From positions 1 through 18,523 of the forward strand of contig JASFRI010000033.1 of NCBI GenBank assembly GCA_050115015.1: a stretch of 18,523 nt of DNA, given 5' to 3'. The translations under genes and the position numbers were made by a program. This DNA comes from JASFRI01 sp050115015. Lineage in GTDB: Bacteria > Acidobacteriota > Polarisedimenticolia > CBDVAL01. Position 1 is the stretch's first letter. Every line of letters begins with the position of its first letter. This document shows, piece by piece, positions 7,694 to 15,392 of the stretch. The notes below the pieces were generated by a model. That model searched no databases and was not told where the DNA came from. It saw only the letters and a list, made by a program, of their open reading frames with translations.

Positions 7694-10600
7694 AGCTCAT
7701 CAAGGACGCCATCCGCTTTCCGGTCACCACCGCCGTCGGGGTGATCCTGCTGGTGCTGTTCGGCGGCCTGGCGCTCCTGCGTCTGCCGATCCAGCTCACC
7801 CCGGACGTCGAGGAGCCCAAGATCACCGTCCAGACCATATGGCCCGGGGCGAGTCCCGAGGAGGTCGAGCGCGAGATCGTCGACGAGCAGGAGGAGCAGC
7901 TCAAGTCTCTCGAGGGCCTCGTGAAGATGGAGAGCGAGAGCCGGGACAGCTCCGCCAGCGTGGTCCTGACCTTCCAGGTCGGCGCGGACCTCGATGCGGC
8001 CCTCCTGAAGGTCTCCAACCGGCTCGACCAGGTGCCGGTCTACCCCGACGATGCCGAGAAGCCGGTGCTGGTGACGGTGGACTCGGACATCGGTGCGATG
8101 GCCTGGTTCATCCTCGGACCCTCGGAGGAGGACGGCTGGGACGGGCCGATGTACGCGAAGTACGACTTCGCCGACGACTTCATCAAGCCCGAGTTCGAGC
8201 GCGTTTCGGGGATCTCCACCTCCCGGATCTACGGCGGGCGGGAGCGGGAGATGCAGGTCGTGGTGGACCCCGCGGAGCTGGCCGCCCGCCAGGTGACCAT
8301 CAACGAGCTCGCGGCGGCCCTGGAGCGGGAGAACCGGAACTACAGCGGTGGAGACTTCGACGAGGGGAAGCGCCGCTACATCGTCCGGACCACCGGCGAG
8401 TACACCTCTCCGGAGGCGATCGAGGCGATCGTCATCGCCGTTCGCAACGGCGTGCCCATCTACCTCGGGGACGTCGCCGAGGCGCGGCTGGGCTACCGCA
8501 AGCCGCAGTTCCGCATGTTCTACTGGGGCGACGACCGGATCGCCATGAGCGCGGTCAAGGAGACCGGCGCGAACGCCCTCGAGGTCATGCGGGATCTGAA
8601 GGCGCGGGTCGCCGAGCTCAATGACGGCCTTCTCGCCCGGGAGGGGCTCCACCTGACGCAGGTCTACGATCAGACCGAGTACATCCAGAGCGCCATCGGC
8701 CTCGTCCGGAGCAACCTCTTCGTGGGCGGCACGCTGGCGATCCTCGTCCTGCTGGTGTTCCTCCGCAGCTTCTCCAGCACCTTCGTCGTCGCCGTCTCGA
8801 TCCCCATCAGCATCATCGGCACGTTCATCATGATGGCGGCCTTCGGGCGCACCATCAACGTGATCAGCCTGGCAGGGCTCGCGTTCGCCGTCGGGATGGT
8901 CGTGGACAACGCCATCGTGGTCCTCGAGAACATCTACCGGCACCGCCAGATGGGAAAGGGGCTGCGGATCGCGGCGCATGACGGAGCCCAGGAGGTCTGG
9001 GGGGCCGTCCTGGCCTCGACCCTCACGACCATCGCCGTGTTCCTCCCGGTGATCTTCGTCAAGGAGGAGGCCGGCCAGCTCTTCGGGGACATCGCGGTCG
9101 CCATTGCCTGCGCCGTCGGCCTCAGCCTTCTCGTGTCCATCACCGTGATCCCGAGCCTCTCCGCGAAGGTGCTCCATGCCGCGGAGGGCGGCGGTTTCGC
9201 CACCCTCTGGGGCGGCGTGCGGCGGGCGGAGCGGCTCAACGACGGGATCGTGAATCTCGTGGACTGGATCGACCGAACCGTCCTGCGCCGGGTGATGGTC
9301 GTCGTGGTGCTCACGGCCGCAGCCCTGGGCCTGAGCCGCCTGCTCATGCCGAAGACCGACTACCTGCCGAACGGCAACCAGAACTTCCTCATGGGGTTCC
9401 TGCTCCCGGCACCGGGTCAGAGCCTGGATGAGCTGGCGAGCTACCGGAACATCTACGTCGAGGGGCTGGAGCCCCTGAGGGTCGACGCGGACGCACCCGG
9501 GGCGGATGCGTTGCCCGGCGGCGGGGTCCGGGACTTCTTCTTCGGCGTCGGCGCCGGCTTCGGCGGCTTCCTCGGCGTCTCCGCGAATGACGGTATGCGT
9601 GTCAAGGAGCTGCCCCCCGTGTTCTTCCCGATCAACGCGAAGATCCCCGGGGCGATCGCCTTCGTGCAACAGTTCAGCATCTTCTCGAGCGGCATGTCCG
9701 GTGGACGCTCCATCGACATCGATCTGACGGGCCCCGATCTGGAACACCTCATCGTCCTGGGAACGGAAGTGTTCCAGGGGGTGATGCGGGAGCTTCCCGG
9801 GTCGCAGGCGCGGCCGATCCCCGGGCTCGACCTCGGCAACCCCGAGGTGCGGGTGCGGACCCACCGGCGGCGGGCGGCGGAGCTCGGGGTGTCGAACCGG
9901 GATCTCGGCTATGCGGTCAGCGCCATGGTGGACGGCGTGAAGGCAAGCGATTACCAGTTCCAGGGAGAGGAGATCGACCTGAAGATAGTGGCGAACGCCG
10001 AGGCGGCGCATCGCACGCATCTCATCGAGCAGCTCCCAATCGCCACGCCGGACGGCCGGCTGGTGACTCTCGGCACGGTGGCGGATGTGGAGGTGGTGAG
10101 CGGCCCGACGCAGATCAACCACCGGGAAAGACAGCGCAGCATCACGATCCAGGTCAGCCCTCCGGACACGCTGGCCCTGGAGGAGGCCATGGACACCGTG
10201 CAGGCGGCGATCCTGCAGCCGATGCAGGATGCCGGCAGGCTGGGCGGCCTCTACCGGGTTTCGCTGAGTGGCAGCGCCGAGAAGCTGCGCCAGACCTTCG
10301 ACGCGCTCAAATGGAACTTCGTCCTGGCGCTGGTGATCACATATCTCCTGATGTCGGCGCTGTTCGAGAGCTTCCTCTATCCGCTGGTGATCATGTTCAG
10401 CGTCCCGCTGGCCGCCCTCGGGGGCTTCCTCGGGCTGGCCCTGGTTCACCTCTGGACCGGACAGACCCTCGACGTGCTGACCATGCTGGGGTTCATCATC
10501 CTGGTGGGCACGGTCGTGAACAACGCCATCCTGATCGTGCACCAGGCGCTGCACTACATGAAGCGTGAGGGGATGGAATCCCGGCCCGCCCTCCGGGAGT

Positions 10601-10860
10601 CCGTGCGGGTGCGGGTGCGGCCGATCTTCATGAGCGTGCTCACCTCGGTGTCCGGCATGTTGCCTCTCGTGCTCTTCCCCGGTGCCGGATCGGAGCTCTA
10701 CCGCGGGCTGGGCAGCGTGGTCGTCGGCGGCCTGGTCGTCTCGACGGTGTTCACCCTGTTCCTGGTGCCCGCCCTGTTCAGCCTGGCCCTGGAGGCCCGG
10801 AGCGCCATCGCCGCCTGGGTCCGGGGGGCCGCCCGGCGTGCCCGGGGAGAGGCCACCTGA
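7690..10860 (+). CDS. RND efflux pump, inner-membrane permease (AcrB/MMPL superfamily, HAE type)
   Basis: This is a proton-driven resistance-nodulation-division exporter of 1,056 residues, the normal full length. The topology is a first membrane helix near 13-32, a large periplasmic porter domain (about 33-330), helices 2-6 (about 335-490), a second periplasmic half beginning after a helix near 535-555, and a final helical bundle (about 870-1040). Helix 4 carries GMVVDNAIVVLENIYRHR, with Asp406 at the place of the AcrB proton-relay aspartates but followed by Asn rather than a second Asp. Helix 10 carries TVVNNAILIVHQ (about 941-952) where AcrB has its relay lysine. This DN/NN pattern occurs in one subgroup of HAE pumps. 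A glycine/phenylalanine-rich loop (about 610-640) sits in the second porter domain. The gene overlaps the adaptor by four bases. Substrate (drug, bile-like compound, lipid or metal) is not deducible. Confidence 0.95.
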   Translation: MKLIKDAIRFPVTTAVGVILLVLFGGLALLRLPIQLTPDVEEPKITVQTIWPGASPEEVEREIVDEQEEQLKSLEGLVKMESESRDSSASVVLTFQVGADLDAALLKVSNRLDQVPVYPDDAEKPVLVTVDSDIGAMAWFILGPSEEDGWDGPMYAKYDFADDFIKPEFERVSGISTSRIYGGREREMQVVVDPAELAARQVTINELAAALERENRNYSGGDFDEGKRRYIVRTTGEYTSPEAIEAIVIAVRNGVPIYLGDVAEARLGYRKPQFRMFYWGDDRIAMSAVKETGANALEVMRDLKARVAELNDGLLAREGLHLTQVYDQTEYIQSAIGLVRSNLFVGGTLAILVLLVFLRSFSSTFVVAVSIPISIIGTFIMMAAFGRTINVISLAGLAFAVGMVVDNAIVVLENIYRHRQMGKGLRIAAHDGAQEVWGAVLASTLTTIAVFLPVIFVKEEAGQLFGDIAVAIACAVGLSLLVSITVIPSLSAKVLHAAEGGGFATLWGGVRRAERLNDGIVNLVDWIDRTVLRRVMVVVVLTAAALGLSRLLMPKTDYLPNGNQNFLMGFLLPAPGQSLDELASYRNIYVEGLEPLRVDADAPGADALPGGGVRDFFFGVGAGFGGFLGVSANDGMRVKELPPVFFPINAKIPGAIAFVQQFSIFSSGMSGGRSIDIDLTGPDLEHLIVLGTEVFQGVMRELPGSQARPIPGLDLGNPEVRVRTHRRRAAELGVSNRDLGYAVSAMVDGVKASDYQFQGEEIDLKIVANAEAAHRTHLIEQLPIATPDGRLVTLGTVADVEVVSGPTQINHRERQRSITIQVSPPDTLALEEAMDTVQAAILQPMQDAGRLGGLYRVSLSGSAEKLRQTFDALKWNFVLALVITYLLMSALFESFLYPLVIMFSVPLAALGGFLGLALVHLWTGQTLDVLTMLGFIILVGTVVNNAILIVHQALHYMKREGMESRPALRESVRVRVRPIFMSVLTSVSGMLPLVLFPGAGSELYRGLGSVVVGGLVVSTVFTLFLVPALFSLALEARSAIAAWVRGAARRARGEAT

Positions 10861-10892
10861 GTCCTGCCGGTCGTGCTAGCCCGGGGGACGCC

Positions 10893-10931
10893 GGACCGAC
10901 ACCGTCTGTCATCCGGTGCCGGTGAGTGTCC
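10893..10931 (+). terminator. Possible stem-loop after the RND pump gene
   Basis: Bases 10893-10904 pair imperfectly with 10920-10931 (nine of twelve positions), and within this CACCG (10900-10904) pairs with CGGTG (10914-10918). It lies 33 bases after the pump stop codon. No T-run follows, so a rho-independent terminator is not well supported; a transcript-end hairpin is the most that can be said. Confidence 0.22.
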
Positions 10932-11002
10932 ATCCCCCGTCCCGAAACCGACATCGAGGCCCGTATGGGGGCACCTGGCCGGCGTTCTCCGTCGTCCCTC
11001 GC

Positions 11003-11011
11003 TGGTATGGT
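11003..11011 (+). promoter_or_regulatory. Possible extended -10 promoter element for the pseudopilin gene
   Basis: TGGTATGGT resembles an extended -10 element (TGn followed by TATGGT at 11006-11011) and lies 37 bases before the pseudopilin ATG. No good -35 hexamer is visible 17 bases upstream. In this GC-rich background the match is suggestive only. Confidence 0.22.
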
Positions 11012-11048
11012 GCTTGCTTCGGATGGACGTGTTCCTGCGGAGGACGTC

Positions 11049-11507
11049 ATGCGGTACCCGGCAGAGCGCGGATTCACCCTCATCGAGCTGCTCGTGGTCG
11101 TGGCGGTGATCGGCATGATCGTGGCGATCGCGATCCCGAACCTCCTGCACGCCATCGACCGCGGGAAGCAGAAGCGCACGATGGCGGACCTCCGGACCGT
11201 CGGCACGGCGCTGGAGTCCTACGCCGTGGACCTGAACCACTACCCGAGGTATCCGAGCCTCCAGCCCGTCGCGGGCGCCGTCGAGAGCCATCTGCAGCCG
11301 TTCGTGAAGGTCGTCCCGATCCACGACGGCTGGAGCCGGGACCTGCGGTACGAGTCCGACGCGGTGGGGGCGGACTACACGGTCCTGAGCTACGGGCGGG
11401 ACGCGGTCCGGTCCACCGCCTCCACCGGGGCCACGCAGGACTTCGACTGCGACATCCTGTTCCAGAACGGCGCCTTCGTCGCCTGGCCGGAGGGCATCCA
11501 GACCTGA
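11049..11507 (+). CDS. Type II secretion/type IV pilus pseudopilin, GspG/PilE-like
   Basis: This is a small prepilin-like protein of 152 residues. The seven-residue leader MRYPAER plus Gly8 precedes Phe9-Thr-Leu-Ile-Glu13, the class III signal cut by prepilin peptidase between Gly8 and Phe9, with the conserved Glu at mature position 5. A hydrophobic helix follows (about 12-34, LLVVVAVIGMIVAIAIPNLL). The globular part contains DLNHYPRYPSLQPV, DGWSRDLRYE and a LSYGRD segment. These match the C-terminal fold of major pseudopilin GspG, whose YGRD-type region and calcium loop are usual. The ATG at 11049 is preferred over upstream in-frame starts because GGAGG ends five bases before it and the leader is then the right length. 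No other secretion or pilus gene is adjacent, so it is an orphan that must use an assembly system encoded elsewhere. Confidence 0.9.
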   Translation: MRYPAERGFTLIELLVVVAVIGMIVAIAIPNLLHAIDRGKQKRTMADLRTVGTALESYAVDLNHYPRYPSLQPVAGAVESHLQPFVKVVPIHDGWSRDLRYESDAVGADYTVLSYGRDAVRSTASTGATQDFDCDILFQNGAFVAWPEGIQT

Positions 11508-11527
11508 CCCGCGCTCCGGCCCTCCGA

Positions 11528-11728
11528 TCAGACCCGGTGGGGCCCCCGGAGCAGGCGCGCGGGCAGGTGAAGCACCGCGCGGACCAGGTCCAGCGCGGCC
11601 CCGACGGCGATCCCCAGCAGCCGGAAGGGGAGCAGCAGCAGCCAGACGAGCGGATACAGCAATAGCGCCAGCAGGGCCAGTGGCCACGAGATCACGAACA
11701 GGATGCACCAGAGCAGGAAGCCGGTCAT
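11528..11728 (-). CDS. Small hydrophobic membrane protein, unknown function
   Basis: This is a 66-residue reading frame beginning MTGFLLWCILF. About residues 4-42 are strongly hydrophobic and rich in Leu, Trp and Pro, enough for one long or two short membrane segments. The remainder is amphipathic and ends in a basic tail with several Arg residues. The ATG is favoured over upstream starts because GGAGGGAAC lies immediately before it on the minus strand, and the upstream extension is a low-complexity Arg/Pro sequence. It lies 83 bases downstream of hemG on the same strand and converges on the pseudopilin gene with 20 bases between stops. I do not recognise a family. Its position suggests it could be transcribed with the heme genes, but nothing in it points to heme chemistry. 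Confidence 0.62.
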   Translation of the reverse strand: MTGFLLWCILFVISWPLALLALLLYPLVWLLLLPFRLLGIAVGAALDLVRAVLHLPARLLRGPHRV

Positions 11729-11811
11729 GTTCCCTCCAGGCGCCCCGGCGGGCGCCGTCAACGGGAGGAACGCGATCCGGCGGGAGGAGTTCCGTCGCGG
11801 TGCCGGGCGGC

Positions 11812-13254
11812 TCAGGCGGTGCACGCCGTGACCGCCGCGCCGAACAGCCGGGCCATCTCCTCCTCGGCGGCGGTTTCCCCGCTATGGATGCAGTCGGGGA
11901 TGCCGATCCCGCGGTAGGCGTTGCCCGCGAGGCGGAGCCCCGGGTGCGCCCGCAGGGCCTCCCAGATCCGGTCCACACGGTCGATGTGCCCTACCTCGAA
12001 GTGGGCCATGGAGCGCGGCCAGCGGGCGACGTGCGCCATGGACGGCGGCTCCCCCAGGTCCAGGTACCCCTGCAGCTCCCCGTGGGTGATGTCGATCAGC
12101 TCCTCGTCGGTGTGCTCGAGGGAGGGGGTGGCGTGGAACGCCCGGAACAGCGCGTGCCCCGCCGGGGCGCGGCCGGGGTACTTCCGGTGGGAGAACGTGC
12201 AGCCGATGATCGTCTGCCCCTCGACGGCGGGGACCACGAAACCGACGCCGTCCAGCGGGTGGCCGACGGCGGCCTCGGGGTAGCCCAGGCACACCGTGGC
12301 GGAGGACCCGTACGGGATCGCCGCGAGCCGCTGGCCGAGTTTCGCATCGAAGGTGCCGACGAGCTCGGAGGCGCGGTGCGCCGGGACCGCCAGGACGAGA
12401 GCATCCGCCGTCTCCTCGGTCCCGTTCGAGCGCAGCCGCCAGGTTCCCTCGGGGGAAGGGTAGATGGCGTCCACCGGTGCGCGGGTCCGCGCCACTCCCT
12501 CCGGGAGCCTCCCGGCCAGCGTGTCCGTCAGGACCTGGAGCCCCTCATCGAACGCCACGAACAGCGAGTAGCGGGCGCCGCTGGCCGCCCCCCCCGCCGA
12601 CCTGCGGCGTCTCCGGATCCCGGCCCGCAGGGCGAGGATGATGCTCCGGTGCTCCCGCTCCATCTCGTGGAAGCGGGGGAACGTTGCCCGCAGCGAGAGC
12701 TTCTCGGGGTCGGCTCCGTAGATGCCGGCCACCATCGGCTGGGCGATGCGCTCCAGTGCCTCCGTTCCCAGGCGGCGTCGGACGAAAGAGGCCAGGCTCT
12801 CGTCGGCGCGCGCGGCGCCGCGGGGGATCAGCAGGTCGAGACCCATCCGCAGCTTGCCCGGGATGGAGAACAGCCGCGTCGTCACGAGCGGCGCGAGGTG
12901 GCTGGGTGCCAGCAGGTAGAACCCGTCGGGCGTCGCATGCAGGCGGCCGCGCCGGGCGACGTAGCTCCGGCGGTAGCCCTCCAGGGTGCTGACGAGCCGG
13001 TCCTGGATTCCGATACGGCGCGCCAGGGCCACGGCCCAGGGCTTCTCCGTCAGGATCGAGTCGGGCCCCTCCTCCACCAGGTAGCCGTCCACCCTGCGGC
13101 TGGAAATGACGCCGCCGAGGCGGGGCCCCGCCTCGAGGAGCGAGACCTCGACGGGATGGCCGTGCTCCGCGGCGAGCTCCGTCACCCGGTGGGCCGCCGC
13201 CAGGCCACTGATCCCACCGCCGACGACGACGATCCGCTTGCGCTCCCGGCTCAT
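11812..13254 (-). CDS. hemG: FAD-dependent protoporphyrinogen/coproporphyrinogen oxidase (HemG, also called HemY or CgoX)
   Basis: This is a flavoenzyme of 480 residues that oxidises a porphyrinogen to a porphyrin, removing six electrons with oxygen as acceptor. The N-terminus shows the dinucleotide-binding motif VVVGGGISGLAAAH (9-22), followed by LLEAGPRLGG (39-48). The C-terminus carries the family's FAD-contacting GNAYRGIGIPDCIHSG. There is an unusual run of arginines around residue 225 (GIRRRRRSAGG). The start ATG overlaps the hemH stop as ATGA and has no clear ribosome-binding site, so translation is likely coupled to hemH. With hemE and hemH upstream the order is that of the Bacillus subtilis hemEHY operon. 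Whether the substrate is protoporphyrinogen IX (classical route) or coproporphyrinogen III (coproporphyrin route) cannot be decided from this window, because neither hemN/hemF nor hemQ is present. Confidence 0.93.
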   Translation of the reverse strand: MSRERKRIVVVGGGISGLAAAHRVTELAAEHGHPVEVSLLEAGPRLGGVISSRRVDGYLVEEGPDSILTEKPWAVALARRIGIQDRLVSTLEGYRRSYVARRGRLHATPDGFYLLAPSHLAPLVTTRLFSIPGKLRMGLDLLIPRGAARADESLASFVRRRLGTEALERIAQPMVAGIYGADPEKLSLRATFPRFHEMEREHRSIILALRAGIRRRRRSAGGAASGARYSLFVAFDEGLQVLTDTLAGRLPEGVARTRAPVDAIYPSPEGTWRLRSNGTEETADALVLAVPAHRASELVGTFDAKLGQRLAAIPYGSSATVCLGYPEAAVGHPLDGVGFVVPAVEGQTIIGCTFSHRKYPGRAPAGHALFRAFHATPSLEHTDEELIDITHGELQGYLDLGEPPSMAHVARWPRSMAHFEVGHIDRVDRIWEALRAHPGLRLAGNAYRGIGIPDCIHSGETAAEEEMARLFGAAVTACTA

Positions 13255-14210
13255 TTCGTCTGGATGGAAGCCCGGCCCGCGATCCCCCGCACCTGCTCGC
13301 CGAGCATGCCGATGAACTCGGGGTGGGCGTTGATGCTGGGGATGCGGTGCATCCGGATCCCGACCTCCCGGCAGGTCTCACGGGCCTCGACGTCGAGGTC
13401 GTAGAGGACCTCCACATGGTCCGTGAGGAACCCGATGGCCTGGACGGCCACCTCCTCGGCGCCCTGGGCGGCCCGGGCGCGGAGCACGTCGTTGATGTCG
13501 GGCTCCAGCCAGGCGGCGCCGGGAGGGCCGCTGCGGCTCTGCCAGGCCAGCTCCCAGCGCGGCGCTCCCAGCAGCCGCGCCACCCCCTGGCAGGACGCCC
13601 GGACGTCGGCCACGTAGGACGAGCCCCGGGCCATTCGCTCCGGGATCGAGTGGGCGGTGAAGATCAGGGGCACCCGCGTCGGCCATCCACCCCGGCGGAA
13701 TCCGGTGCCTTCCTCCGCCCGCGCGGCGGCCGCCTCGAGGAAACGGGGATGATCGAACCAGGCATCGAGCATCGTGATCCGTGGGGCCACATGGCTGTTG
13801 GACTCGACGGCACGATCCACGTCGCCCAGGTAGCGGTCGAGGCTGGCCTCGGACCGGTGGGCGGCGAGGATGATCCCGACGGCGTGGTGGCATCCCCTCG
13901 CGTTCATCTCCTGGACCGTGTCCTCCAGGAGCGGGTTCCAGTTCCGCATCCCCATGAACACCGGGAGGCGCAGCCCGGCATCCTCGAGCCAGCCCTGCAG
14001 CGCATCGCGCTGGGCCCCGGCGAGGTCGTTGTACGGGGATCGTCCACCCACCGCGAGATAGTGCCGCTCGACCTCCCGCAGACGCTCGTCCGGGATGCCC
14101 CTTCCCGCGACCACGCGGCGCAGGAACGGCAGGATCTCCTCGGGGCGCGTCGGTCCGCCGAACCCGATGAGCAGCACCGAGTCGACCGCGGCCTGTGATG
14201 CTCCACCCAC
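13251..14210 (-). CDS. hemH: Ferrochelatase (proto- or coproporphyrin)
   Basis: This enzyme inserts ferrous iron into a porphyrin. With the GTG start it has 319 residues, the usual length for a cytosolic bacterial ferrochelatase. Visible motifs are VLLIGFGGP (12-20), YLAVGGRSPYND (51-62), FMGMRNWNP (85-93), FTAHSIPERM (184-193) with the catalytic His187, WLEPDINDVL (234-243), and GFLTDHVEVLYDLD (260-273) with the catalytic-position Glu267. The GTG at 14210 is chosen because GAGGGG lies a few bases upstream and it starts seven bases after the hemE stop. A later GTG at 14177 would trim the N-terminus to the first beta strand. Longer starts would run into hemE. The four-base overlap with hemG indicates an operon. 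No [2Fe-2S] C-terminal cysteine cluster is seen. Confidence 0.95.
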   Translation of the reverse strand: MGGASQAAVDSVLLIGFGGPTRPEEILPFLRRVVAGRGIPDERLREVERHYLAVGGRSPYNDLAGAQRDALQGWLEDAGLRLPVFMGMRNWNPLLEDTVQEMNARGCHHAVGIILAAHRSEASLDRYLGDVDRAVESNSHVAPRITMLDAWFDHPRFLEAAAARAEEGTGFRRGGWPTRVPLIFTAHSIPERMARGSSYVADVRASCQGVARLLGAPRWELAWQSRSGPPGAAWLEPDINDVLRARAAQGAEEVAVQAIGFLTDHVEVLYDLDVEARETCREVGIRMHRIPSINAHPEFIGMLGEQVRGIAGRASIQTK

Positions 14211-14217
14211 GGACCCC

Positions 14218-15261
14218 TCAGCGGGCGCTGATCTCGTGGACCATCTCCACGAGCCGGATGACGTTGTCCACCGGGGTCTCCGGGAGGACACCGTGCCCCA
14301 GGTTGAAGACGTGTCCGTGGCGCCCGGCGGCCTGTTTCAAAATGCGCTCGGCCTCGGTCCGCAGCCTCTCCGGCGTGCCGAACAGGAGCGTCGGGTCGAG
14401 GTTCCCCATGATGCCCACGTCCTCGCCGACCTGCTCCCAGGCGCGATCCAGGTCGACACGCCAGTCGACGCCGATCACGTAGCCTCCCGCGTTCCGGACG
14501 TCCGGCAGGTAGCCCGCGGTGCCGGTGGAGAAGTGGATCACCGGGACGCCGGGTGTGACCCCTCCGATCAGCGCCGCCGTGTGCGGCTGGACATGGCGCC
14601 GGTATTCCTCCGGTGACAGGCAGCCCGCCCAGCTGTCGAACACCTGGACCGCCTGCGCCCCCGCCAGGATCTGGCGGTTCAGGAGGACGGTCTGGGCGCG
14701 GACGATCCTCTCCATGAGGGCGTTCCAGGCCCCCGGATCGCCGAGCATCAGGGACTTGGTGTGCAGGTAGTTCCGGGATGCCTTCCCCTCCACCATGTAG
14801 GACGCCACCGTGAACGGGGCGCCGCAGAACCCGATCAAAGGGGTGGCATCGGCGAGCTCCGCCCTCGTCCGACGGATCGCCTCGTAGACGTAGCCCAGCT
14901 CGTCCCCCTCCACCTCCTTGAGGGCGTCGATCGCCGCCGCCTCGCGCACCGGGGGATTTATCGTCGGGCCCTCGCTCTTGCCGTAGCTGAGCTTGAGCCC
15001 CATCGGCTCCACGGTGAGCAGGAGGTCCGAGAAGATGATGGCGGCGTCCGCCTTGATCCGCTCCGCGGCGTACACGGTGACCTCGGCCGCGAGCTGAGGG
15101 GACTTGCACAGCTTCAGGAACGGGGTCTTCTCCCGGAGCTCGCGGTACTCCTTCATGTAGCGGCCGGCCTGGCGCATGAGCCAGATCGGCGTGTAAGGGA
15201 CCGGCTCCCGCCGGCAGGCCTTCATGAAGGGGGAATCGTGGGACGGGTGATGCGACGTCAC
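14218..15261 (-). CDS. hemE: Uroporphyrinogen III decarboxylase
   Basis: This enzyme removes four carboxyl groups from uroporphyrinogen III to give coproporphyrinogen III, the last step shared by both terminal heme routes. The 347 residues contain the substrate-binding signature PIWLMRQAGRYMKEY (25-39) with both invariant arginines (Arg30, Arg34). They also contain FSDLLL (77-82) with the catalytic Asp79, GFCGAPFT (144-151) and a C-terminal FNLGHGVLPETPVDNV. The GTG at 15261 is preferred to the ATG at 15225 because GGAGAG lies five bases before the GTG, while nothing resembling a ribosome-binding site precedes the ATG. It is the first gene of the hemE-hemH-hemG block and is divergent from the Rrf2 regulator, with 131 bases between the two starts. 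Confidence 0.96.
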   Translation of the reverse strand: MTSHHPSHDSPFMKACRREPVPYTPIWLMRQAGRYMKEYRELREKTPFLKLCKSPQLAAEVTVYAAERIKADAAIIFSDLLLTVEPMGLKLSYGKSEGPTINPPVREAAAIDALKEVEGDELGYVYEAIRRTRAELADATPLIGFCGAPFTVASYMVEGKASRNYLHTKSLMLGDPGAWNALMERIVRAQTVLLNRQILAGAQAVQVFDSWAGCLSPEEYRRHVQPHTAALIGGVTPGVPVIHFSTGTAGYLPDVRNAGGYVIGVDWRVDLDRAWEQVGEDVGIMGNLDPTLLFGTPERLRTEAERILKQAAGRHGHVFNLGHGVLPETPVDNVIRLVEMVHEISAR

Positions 15262-15266
15262 TCTGT

Positions 15267-15278
15267 CTCTCCTTCCTC
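15267..15278 (-). promoter_or_regulatory. Ribosome-binding site that fixes the hemE GTG start
   Basis: On the minus strand this reads as a strong purine-rich GGAAGGAGAG, five bases before the GTG at 15261. It decides the hemE start against the internal ATG at 15225. Confidence 0.65.
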
Positions 15279-15335
15279 CCGATCGGCGGCACCTGGCTGG
15301 CGAAAGCCGAGATTCTAGCACTTCCCGGAGGGCCG

Positions 15336-15357
15336 ACGCGGGCTTCTCGCGTATACT
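15336..15357 (+). promoter_or_regulatory. -10 element with overlapping dyad (candidate operator) between hemE and the Rrf2 gene
   Basis: TATACT (15352-15357) is a good -10 hexamer 35 bases before the Rrf2 start codon. A perfect dyad ACGCG-7-CGCGT (15336-15352) touches its upstream edge. No consensus -35 is visible, which would suit an activator or a regulated promoter. The dyad is well placed for the Rrf2 protein to control itself and, from the other side, hemE. On the minus strand a TAGAAT near 15312-15317 could be the hemE -10. Operator function is inferred from position alone. Confidence 0.4.
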
Positions 15358-15392
15358 CCCCGGGAAGCCACTGCCGCACACCGGAGCGGGAT

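Noticed and set aside
7609..10554. Very long minus-strand open frame (981 codons) opposite the RND pump
   Set aside because: The plus strand encodes an unmistakable full-length RND pump. High G+C removes stop codons from antisense frames, and the antisense product is a low-complexity His/Asp/Arg-rich sequence.
15223..15225. ATG as the hemE start
   Set aside because: No ribosome-binding site precedes it, whereas the GTG at 15261 has GGAGAG at five bases.
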